The position numbers and the translations under genes are program-made. From Bacteroidales bacterium (lineage in GTDB: Bacteria; Bacteroidota; Bacteroidia; Bacteroidales; P3), in the NCBI GenBank assembly GCA_021443125.1, contig JABUUQ010000004.1:24223-36190 (forward strand): DNA of 11,968 nucleotides. The letters are read 5' to 3'. This document shows positions 6,720 to 11,968 of this stretch, in pieces (position 1 is the first letter of the stretch; the number at the start of each line of letters is the position of its first letter). The notes under the pieces are model-generated. The model saw only the letters and a list, made by a program, of their open reading frames with translations. It did no database searches and had not been told where the DNA came from.

Positions 6720-7211
6720 ATGATTGGAGTTAATAAAGTAATTTTAATAGGAAATTTAGGCAAAGACCCAGAGATTGTGATGTTTGACAACGTAAAAAAA
6801 GCATCATTCCCTCTTGCAACAACAGAACAGTATAAAAATCACGAAGGAATCAAGATGGATGAAACCGAATGGCACAATATAGTATGCTGGAGAGGTTTGG
6901 CAGATGTTGCAGACAAGTTTCTAAGAAAGAGTATGCAAGTATATATAGAAGGCAAACTTAAATCTCGGCAATGGGAAGACAAAGACGGCAACAAAAGGCG
7001 TACAGTAGAAATTGTGGCAGAAAACTTTAAGATACTTACACGAAATTATTCTGCACAAAACGGCTATTCAAACACTTTGCAACATCAAAACAATTCTTCG
7101 GTTCTTGATGATTTTGCAGCAACAGAGTTTACTTTCGATGCAGATTCTTCTTTATCAGACTTGGCATCAAGCGATTTGAAATACAAACCTAATAACGATT
7201 TGCCATTCTAA
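6720..7211 (+). CDS. ssb: Single-stranded DNA-binding protein
   Basis: 163 residues. SSB coats single-stranded DNA during replication, repair and recombination, and recruits partner proteins through its C-terminal tip. The OB fold is plain: VNKVILIGNLGKDPE (4-18), the ATTEQ strand, ETEWHNIVCWRGLADVADKFLRKSMQVYIEGKLKSRQWEDKDGNKR, then VEIVAENFKIL. After about residue 110 comes a disordered Asn/Gln/Ser-rich linker ending in NNDLPF, the conserved partner-binding tip, though less acidic than the usual DDDLPF. The ATG at 6720 is chosen because the protein begins at the family's normal position (M-x-VNKV) and follows the promoter; an in-frame TTG upstream overlaps the promoter. A beta-barrel gene follows after 47 nt. 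It is not beside mutY or gldE, a neighbourhood I recall for Bacteroidota ssb, so it could be a second copy. Confidence 0.95.
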   Translation: MIGVNKVILIGNLGKDPEIVMFDNVKKASFPLATTEQYKNHEGIKMDETEWHNIVCWRGLADVADKFLRKSMQVYIEGKLKSRQWEDKDGNKRRTVEIVAENFKILTRNYSAQNGYSNTLQHQNNSSVLDDFAATEFTFDADSSLSDLASSDLKYKPNNDLPF

Positions 7212-7258
7212 GAAAATCACAACAAATAATAAGTAATCAAATAAAAAAAATCAGAGAT

Positions 7259-7984
7259 ATGTTCAAAAAAGTATTATTGTTAGGCGTTGCTTTGCTTGCA
7301 ATGCTTTCTACAAGCCTTAAGGCACAAGATGGCGATTATGGCCAGAATTACATAAAATTGCAATTCGTTCAACCTTTGGGCGAATATGGTGATTATTACA
7401 ACGCAGGTTTTGGAGCAGAATATGGCAGAATGTTCCTTTTCAACTTGGATTTTGCAAATGGTCTTATGATTCCTGGTCTTGATATCACTTTCATACAAAC
7501 AACATTCAACACAGGCAAGGATCATCCTTATTTTGATAACGAAAACCTTAAAACCGAAGGTGGTTTGGTTTGGAATCTTGGCGTAAAGATAGGACCTATG
7601 CTTACTATAGGCATTGCTGAAGGTTTGGTTGCAGATTTTGCAGTTCAATATGCTCCAACTGTTGTTTTCGGTTTCAGACAAGGTCCAGAGGTTACTCAAG
7701 ATGTTAATGGTTATCCTGTTCCTTTGCTAAGCGACACGAAAACTGCATCATCTGTCTCTTTTGCTCACAGAGTAAGTCTTAAAGGAGATATACGCTATGC
7801 TCATTTCCTATTTGGTTTGGAGTTCTTGCTTGGAAGCACAACTTTCCACTACAATCACCCTGTAATTCCTGCTTACACTCCAACTATGGATGATGCTGGC
7901 AATCCTATACAACTATACACTCCAAGGGATGAAAAGAATATGGGATTAGGAACACTTATGCTTAACTTTGGTTTCACATTCTAA
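7259..7984 (+). CDS. Outer-membrane beta-barrel protein (function unknown)
   Basis: 241 residues. MFKKVLLLGVALLAMLSTSLKA is a typical signal peptide with likely cleavage before Gln23. The mature protein has alternating aromatic/polar strands separated by Gly and Asn turns, such as YIKLQFVQPLGEYGDYYNAGFGAEYGRMF, GPMLTIGIAEGLVADFAVQYAPTVVFGF and FLFGLEFLLGSTTFHYN, and ends in LMLNFGFTF. The terminal Phe is the classic signal for outer-membrane barrel assembly. A small barrel is expected, but no named family was recognised. It lies 47 nt after ssb with no clear promoter in the gap, so read-through from the ssb promoter is likely. A hairpin terminator with the repeated 3' element follows. It is not obviously related in sequence to the other barrel protein at 1344-1976. 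Confidence 0.8.
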   Translation: MFKKVLLLGVALLAMLSTSLKAQDGDYGQNYIKLQFVQPLGEYGDYYNAGFGAEYGRMFLFNLDFANGLMIPGLDITFIQTTFNTGKDHPYFDNENLKTEGGLVWNLGVKIGPMLTIGIAEGLVADFAVQYAPTVVFGFRQGPEVTQDVNGYPVPLLSDTKTASSVSFAHRVSLKGDIRYAHFLFGLEFLLGSTTFHYNHPVIPAYTPTMDDAGNPIQLYTPRDEKNMGLGTLMLNFGFTF

Positions 7985-8025
7985 CAAACAAAGTTTATAG
8001 AATCCAATAATAAATTCCACTGAAC

Positions 8026-8088
8026 AAAACGAGGTTTCAGCAAAATAAAACAAAGGAATAATTTGTTGAAACTTCGTTTTAATTTTTT
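8026..8088 (+). terminator. Terminator hairpin after the second beta-barrel gene
   Basis: A 19-bp stem (8026-8044 with 8062-8080) contains two G-U pairs and encloses a 17-nt loop. It is followed by AA and six T's (8083-8088). It lies 41 nt after the stop of the barrel gene and 49 nt before the next start codon. Most of the loop and the inner stem consist of the 26-nt sequence shared with the rnfE downstream region. Confidence 0.85.
8039..8080 (+). repeat. Dispersed 3'-end element, copy B (downstream of the barrel gene)
   Basis: Bases 8039-8064 equal, over 26 nt, the minus-strand reading of 2136-2111. The following 15 nt (GTTGAAACTTCGTTT) match the same part of copy A at 11 of 15 positions. 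The element is in sense orientation relative to the upstream barrel gene. In this copy the 26-mer forms the loop and inner stem of the terminator. Confidence 0.75.
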
Positions 8089-8137
8089 CTTTCAAAGGTT
8101 TAATTTCACAGAACTTCAATAACAATTGGGCAAAGGT

Positions 8138-9271
8138 ATGAAAAAAATACAGATGCTTGACCTTGGAACTCAATATCTGAACATCCAGACAGAGATTGAT
8201 AATGCAATTAAACGCGTTATCGATAGTGCTCAATTTATAAGAGGTAATGAGGTTGAGAGTTTTGAGAAAGAACTTGCCGAATACCTTGGTGTTAAAAATG
8301 TAATAGCTTGTGGCAATGGCACAGACGCTTTGCAGATAGCCCTAATGAGTTTGGATTTGGACAAAGGCGATGAGGTTATATGTCCTTCTTTCTCGTTTAT
8401 TTCTGGTGCTGAGGTTACTGGATTGTTGGGGCTAAGTCCTGTTTTTGTTGACGTGGATTATGATAGTTTTCTTACCACCAAAGAGCATATTCTCAAAGCC
8501 ATAACCAACAAAACAAAGGTTATCATGCCTGTTCATTTGTTTGGTCAAGGCGTAGAGATGGAAGAAATAATCAAAATAGCAAAACAATACAACCTATATA
8601 TAATAGAAGACAACGCACAGGCACTAGGTGCTGATTATTCTTTCTCCAATGGTGAGAAAAAGAAGCTTGGAACTATAGGGAACATAGGTTGCACATCTTT
8701 TTTCCCTTCAAAAAATCTCGGTTGCTATGGTGATGGCGGTGCAGTCTTCACCAACGATGACAATCTTGCAGAACGTATAAGGCTTATTGCCAATCATGGA
8801 ATGAAAAAGAAGTATTCGCATGAGAGAATAGGAGTAAATTCCCGTCTTGACAGTCTTCAGGCTGCCATACTTAGAGAAAAGCTCAAACATCTCGACGAAT
8901 ACATCTTTGCAAGGCAACAAGCAGCAAAATACTACACTGATAACCTTTCTTCTTGCACTGGAATAGTTTTGCCAAGGCAGGTATGGTATTGCGAACACAG
9001 CTATCATCAATACACTATTAAGGTTTTGAACAACCAACGTGATGCTTTGAAAGATTATTTGCAGCAAAAAGATATTCCAACTGCAATATACTATCCACAA
9101 GCATTGCACAAACAACAAGCATTTGCCACAATACAAAGCAACAAGCAAGCAATAGAAGTTTCAGAACAGCTTTGCAATCAAGTGCTGTCTCTTCCTATGC
9201 ATACGGAACTTTGTATTGAACAATTGGAATATATAGTCAAGTCCATAAAACAATTTTTTGAAGAACAATAA
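8138..9271 (+). CDS. DegT/DnrJ/EryC1-family nucleotide-sugar aminotransferase (WbpE/WlbC-like)
   Basis: 377 residues, usual length. A PLP-dependent enzyme that transfers an amino group, normally from glutamate, to a keto-sugar nucleotide. Lys192 in CTSFFPSKNLGCYGDGGAVFTNDD is the Schiff-base lysine; upstream are CGNGTDALQIAL (cofactor phosphate loop), PSFSFISGAEV and IEDNAQALGA (Asp pairing with the PLP ring). Then comes GVNSRLDSLQAAIL. The Lys region and GVNSRLD stretch closely resemble, from memory, WbpE of Pseudomonas and WlbC of Bordetella, which make UDP-2-acetamido-3-amino-glucuronate. WecE-like or 3-/4-aminotransferases on other sugars remain possible. The ATG at 8138 is preferred to a TTG four codons upstream, as it gives the standard M..I.MLDL start. 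It is first in a glycan operon; galE follows after 13 nt. No promoter was recognised. Confidence 0.9.
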   Translation: MKKIQMLDLGTQYLNIQTEIDNAIKRVIDSAQFIRGNEVESFEKELAEYLGVKNVIACGNGTDALQIALMSLDLDKGDEVICPSFSFISGAEVTGLLGLSPVFVDVDYDSFLTTKEHILKAITNKTKVIMPVHLFGQGVEMEEIIKIAKQYNLYIIEDNAQALGADYSFSNGEKKKLGTIGNIGCTSFFPSKNLGCYGDGGAVFTNDDNLAERIRLIANHGMKKKYSHERIGVNSRLDSLQAAILREKLKHLDEYIFARQQAAKYYTDNLSSCTGIVLPRQVWYCEHSYHQYTIKVLNNQRDALKDYLQQKDIPTAIYYPQALHKQQAFATIQSNKQAIEVSEQLCNQVLSLPMHTELCIEQLEYIVKSIKQFFEEQ

Positions 9272-9284
9272 ACACACAACGAAT

Positions 9285-10298
9285 ATGAGAATACTTACAA
9301 CAGGAGGCACAGGCTTTATTGGCAGCCACACAACTGTAGAACTTCAGAATGCAGGTTTTGATGTAGTTATTGCAGACAACCTTTCAAACTCCAATGAGCA
9401 AGTATTAGACAGAATAGAGAAGATTACAGGCAAACGCCCTGCCTTTATAAAAGCAGACCTCAGCTGTCCAAAAGAATGCAAGCAAGTATTTGACACCTAT
9501 AAAGACATAGAAGGAGTCATAAACTTTGCTGCATACAAAGCAGTTGGCGAAAGCGTTGAAAAACCTATCATGTACTACCAAAACAACCTTGGTATTTTCC
9601 TAAATCTTGTTGAAAACATGAAGAATAACGGAGTAAAATACTTTGTTCAGTCTTCTTCATGCACAGTTTATGGCGAACCAGATTCTTTACCTATAAAAGA
9701 AACTTCTCCTGTCAAGAAAGCAACATCTCCTTATGGCCATACAAAGCAAATAGTAGAAGAAATGCTTTCTTTCATTACCGCTTCAACCGATATAAAAGCC
9801 ATTGCACTTCGCTACTTCAACCCTATAGGAGCTCATGAGAGTGCTTTGATAGGAGAATTGCCTAATGGAGTGCCTAACAATCTTCTTCCATTTGTTACAC
9901 AGACTGCTGCAGGCATAAGAAAAGAACTGAAAGTTTTCGGCAATGACTATCCAACACCAGATGGCACTTGTATAAGAGATTATATTCACGTTGTGGACCT
10001 TGCAAAAGCACATGTGGTGGCTGTAAAAAGGCTTTTGGAAAACAAGAACAAAGAAAACCTTGAATTTTTCAATATAGGAACAGGCAAAGGCTTTTCTGTA
10101 TTGGAGATAATCAACAGTTTTGAAAAAACAACCGGCGTAAAACTTCCATGGTCTTTCGCTCCACGAAGAGAAGGCGATATAATACAGATTTGGGCCGACA
10201 CAAAATATGCAGAAGAAGAGCTTGGATGGAAAGCACAAGAGACTTTGGACACAATGACTCTTTCTTCATGGAAGTGGCAGCAAGCTTTGGACAAATAA
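9285..10298 (+). CDS. galE: UDP-glucose/UDP-GlcNAc 4-epimerase
   Basis: 337 residues, the typical GalE length. It interconverts UDP-glucose and UDP-galactose, or the N-acetyl forms, through NAD+ in a short-chain dehydrogenase fold. Visible features are the Rossmann loop TGGTGFIGSH (6-15), ADNLSNS (about 30-36), FAAYKAVGESVEKP, SSSCTVYG (123-130, catalytic Ser125), and SPYGHTK with catalytic Tyr150 and Lys154. Later come LRYFNPIGAHESALIGE.P.G.PNNLLPFV, GT.IRDYIHVVDLA and the closing LGWKA. These match the group 1/2 GalE pattern closely. Substrate choice between Glc and GlcNAc forms cannot be decided by eye. The ATG at 9285 is used because the Rossmann motif starts right after it; an in-frame TTG at 9258 lies within the previous gene. 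Spacing is 13 nt upstream and 16 nt downstream, as in an operon. Confidence 0.95.
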   Translation: MRILTTGGTGFIGSHTTVELQNAGFDVVIADNLSNSNEQVLDRIEKITGKRPAFIKADLSCPKECKQVFDTYKDIEGVINFAAYKAVGESVEKPIMYYQNNLGIFLNLVENMKNNGVKYFVQSSSCTVYGEPDSLPIKETSPVKKATSPYGHTKQIVEEMLSFITASTDIKAIALRYFNPIGAHESALIGELPNGVPNNLLPFVTQTAAGIRKELKVFGNDYPTPDGTCIRDYIHVVDLAKAHVVAVKRLLENKNKENLEFFNIGTGKGFSVLEIINSFEKTTGVKLPWSFAPRREGDIIQIWADTKYAEEELGWKAQETLDTMTLSSWKWQQALDK

Positions 10299-10314
10299 AT
10301 CACGCATAAACAGC

Positions 10315-11457
10315 ATGAGAATAAGGAAAGTATTGTATTTTTTCTTGATATCTGTATTATTTTTGCCATTTATACAGTTTGTTGTGCCGTTTTCCAAAAG
10401 CAAGGCACTGAAAGGATGGCAACAGGCAAGCGAAAAACCATATCTTACCAGCAAATCATTTTTCGAAGGCAAGTTTCAAGAAGATGCTGAGGACTATTAC
10501 AAAGATAAAGTTGGCTTTCAACCCGATTTTGTCAGAGTAAGAAATCAAACATACTTCTCTTTGTTCCATGTATGCTTTCACGACAAAACCCTTGTCGGCA
10601 AACAAGACTGCTTCTATGAGAAAGGCTACATAAATAACGCCTTATTCGGCATGTATGGTTCTTCTTCCGACGATATAAAGAACAAATCAGAGAAATTTTT
10701 CCTTATTCAAGACACTTTGGAAAAGCTTGGCAAGGAAGTTTTGTTTGTTTCTGCACCAGGAAAAGGCACTTACTATCCAGAATATATTCCTTCGGTTATG
10801 TTCCATGTTGAAAAAAGGGACCCGGCTCCTCATTTGGAATATCAACAACACTTTGATAGATTGGGCATACACTACATTGATTTGGACAAATACTTTCGTG
10901 ATTTGAAAAAACAAAACATCGGTCCTTTATACTCTAAAAACGGAATACACTGGAACAAGTATGGTTGTTATTATGCAATAGATACATTAAGCAGATACTT
11001 TAACAAAAAATACCCTTTTATGCCTGAGGTGGTATTGGACAGTATTGTCTATACTGATGCTATTTGGGAGAACGAGGCAGATTGTTTCGAAAGTGCAAAT
11101 CTTATTCAGAAACCAAAGAAAGAGGTTTTGCCTCATCCGTTTTTCCATTATACCCAAACGGAAAGCAAGAGACTTAAGTGTATATTTGTGGGAGATTCTT
11201 ATATATGGCCGCTTACTCTTTTGAACTTCAACAAAGATTATTTTCAAGACTCTCAATACTGGTACTATTTCAAAGAAGTATCCTATGTTGACAACACTCC
11301 GCACAAAGATATCTCAGAAATAAATGTCAAACAAGAACTTTTGGATGCCGATGTCATTATTTTGATGTTCACAAACGCCACAACTTTTGATTTTGACAAG
11401 GGTTTCACCGATGAGGTCTTTGAATTGTTTGAACTAAACAAAGAAAGAAAAAATTAA
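10315..11457 (+). CDS. AlgX/AlgJ-like SGNH-fold protein (probable polysaccharide O-acetyltransferase)
   Basis: 380 residues. An N-terminal hydrophobic helix (about 6-27) is a signal anchor, placing the rest outside the inner membrane. The body resembles the AlgX/AlgJ branch of SGNH hydrolases, which move acetyl groups onto exported polysaccharide. Marks include FEGKFQEDAEDYYKDKVGFQP..VR.RNQTYFSLF (50-84), FYEKGYI (100-106), VSAPGKGTYYPEYIP (145-159), NGIHWNKYGCYYAID (209-223) and FVGDSYIWPL (291-300). Ser295 in GDSY is the likely nucleophile and His212 in IHW the base. In AlgX the segment reads DxHW; here Gly210 stands where Asp would be, so the triad acid is unclear. The ATG is 16 nt after galE. 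The next gene is an AlgI-like MBOAT, the normal membrane partner. The acetyl-transfer role is inferred from family and context. Confidence 0.8.
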   Translation: MRIRKVLYFFLISVLFLPFIQFVVPFSKSKALKGWQQASEKPYLTSKSFFEGKFQEDAEDYYKDKVGFQPDFVRVRNQTYFSLFHVCFHDKTLVGKQDCFYEKGYINNALFGMYGSSSDDIKNKSEKFFLIQDTLEKLGKEVLFVSAPGKGTYYPEYIPSVMFHVEKRDPAPHLEYQQHFDRLGIHYIDLDKYFRDLKKQNIGPLYSKNGIHWNKYGCYYAIDTLSRYFNKKYPFMPEVVLDSIVYTDAIWENEADCFESANLIQKPKKEVLPHPFFHYTQTESKRLKCIFVGDSYIWPLTLLNFNKDYFQDSQYWYYFKEVSYVDNTPHKDISEINVKQELLDADVIILMFTNATTFDFDKGFTDEVFELFELNKERKN

Positions 11458-11488
11458 AAGCAAGGAATAAAAAATTAAAACAAGGTTT
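11458..11488 (+). repeat. Dispersed 3'-end element, shortened copy C
   Basis: Directly after the SGNH gene's stop. It reads AAGCAAGGAATAA, then AAA, then ATTAAAAC, AAG, GTTT. Aligned with copy A it lacks about 11 nt near the left end and otherwise keeps AGC, AAGGAATAA, ATTAAAAC and GTTT in order and at matching spacing. The orientation is sense, as in copies A and B. It has only a weak 7-bp AT hairpin (AATAAAA/TTTTATT), so it probably does not stop transcription into the next gene. Confidence 0.5.
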
Positions 11489-11495
11489 TATTATT

Positions 11496-11968
11496 ATGGT
11501 ATTTTCTTCTAGTATATTTTTACTTATTTTTCTTCCTGTCTTCTTGTTGTTGTATGAATTATCACCAAAGAAGATAAAGAATTACACCCTTCTTGCAGCC
11601 AGCATTCTTTTCTATGCGTGGGGAGCTCCAAAGTTTATATTCGTGCTTATAGGCTTCACGATAATAAACTACTTTATTGTTGGTGCAATGTCAAGAACTG
11701 AAGACGCCAAAAAGCAAAAACTCTTCCTTACTCTTAGTATTATTCTCAACCTTCTTTTGCTTGTTGTGTTCAAATACTCGAATCTTTTTGTGCATTCTCT
11801 GAACGATATGCTTACACTGCTTGGAATGACGGCAATTTATTGGAAGGAGATAGCGTTGCCTATAGGTATTTCATTTTTTATTTTCCAAAGTATAACATAT
11901 AGCGTAGATGTTTACAGGAAAGAAAGTATGCCGGCAAGGAATTATGCAAACTATCTGCTATATATTAT
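11496..11968 (+). CDS. MBOAT-family acyltransferase, AlgI-like (3'-truncated by window edge)
   Basis: 157 residues are visible before the sequence ends; the family is about 470-500 long. AlgI-type MBOAT proteins pass acetyl groups across the inner membrane to an exported SGNH partner that acetylates polysaccharide. The start MVFSSSIFLLIFLPVFLLLYELSP matches the usual AlgI N-terminus (F.s..FL..FLP..), followed by LLAASILFYAWGAPKF, YFIVGAM, and a helix ending FKYSNLF. The clearest signature is LPIGISFFIFQSITYSVDVYRKE near residues 121-143. The catalytic His lies beyond the window. The ATG is 38 nt after the SGNH gene and has an AT-rich leader containing repeat copy C. Co-transcription with the preceding glycan genes is likely. 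Confidence 0.92.
   Translation, partial: MVFSSSIFLLIFLPVFLLLYELSPKKIKNYTLLAASILFYAWGAPKFIFVLIGFTIINYFIVGAMSRTEDAKKQKLFLTLSIILNLLLLVVFKYSNLFVHSLNDMLTLLGMTAIYWKEIALPIGISFFIFQSITYSVDVYRKESMPARNYANYLLYI

Noticed and set aside
2111..8064. Inverted 26-mers as the ends of a composite transposon
   Set aside because: There is no transposase or integrase between them, no target-site duplication was found, and both copies sit in terminator regions in the same sense as their upstream gene. A third copy also lies outside the pair.
8081..8137. Promoter for the glycan operon just upstream of 8138
   Set aside because: TAATTTCA near 8101 only partly matches TAnnTTTG and has no TTTG at the right distance, so it was not listed.
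8708..9148. 146-residue open frame on the minus strand within the aminotransferase gene
   Set aside because: Antisense shadow with no motif or leader.
9783..10238. 151-residue open frame on the minus strand within galE
   Set aside because: Shadow of galE codon usage; Cys/Phe/Tyr-rich translation with no recognisable motif.
1..11968. tRNA, rRNA, CRISPR array or riboswitch
   Set aside because: No cloverleaf with TTC-A-G T-arm pattern, no spaced direct repeats and no recognised aptamer core were seen on either strand by eye.

Overview
The window looks like chromosomal DNA from an AT-rich member of the Bacteroidota, most likely the order Bacteroidales. The evidence is a Bacteroides-type promoter (TTTG, 20 nt, TAnnTTTG) upstream of ssb, AT-rich leaders mostly without Shine-Dalgarno sequences, the rnfBCDGE gene order, a bacterial GlnRS, and small signal-peptide beta-barrel proteins. 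The species cannot be named from the sequence. No tRNA, rRNA, CRISPR array, transposase or phage gene was seen.

Layout. (1) Positions 3-1976, plus strand: the 3' three quarters of glnS, then after 9 nt a small outer-membrane beta-barrel protein, ending at a strong terminator. (2) Positions 2143-6568, minus strand: the Rnf operon rnfB-C-D-G-E, tightly packed and ending at an 18-bp perfect hairpin. rnfA, which would be expected after rnfE, is not there. (3) Positions 6569-6719: a divergent promoter region serving rnfB and ssb. (4) Positions 6720-7984, plus strand: ssb and a second beta-barrel protein, then a terminator hairpin. (5) Positions 8138-11968, plus strand: a surface-glycan operon with a WbpE/WlbC-like sugar aminotransferase, a GalE-type epimerase, an AlgX/AlgJ-like SGNH protein and the start of an AlgI-like MBOAT acyltransferase that runs off the window. 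No intergenic stretch exceeds 300 nt.

How the genes work together. The Rnf proteins form a membrane complex that couples ferredoxin:NAD+ electron transfer to ion pumping. The glycan operon combines nucleotide-sugar synthesis (amino sugar and 4-epimer) with a two-protein O-acetylation module, suggesting an acetylated envelope or extracellular polysaccharide.

Most interesting non-coding signal. A small intergenic element occurs three times, always in sense orientation just downstream of a gene: after rnfE, after the second beta-barrel gene and, shortened, after the SGNH gene. The first two copies share a perfect 26-nt match. It overlaps or adjoins the terminator hairpins. No wholly new system was recognised. 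The leads most worth checking are this element, the missing rnfA, and the lack of the usual Asp in the SGNH protein.
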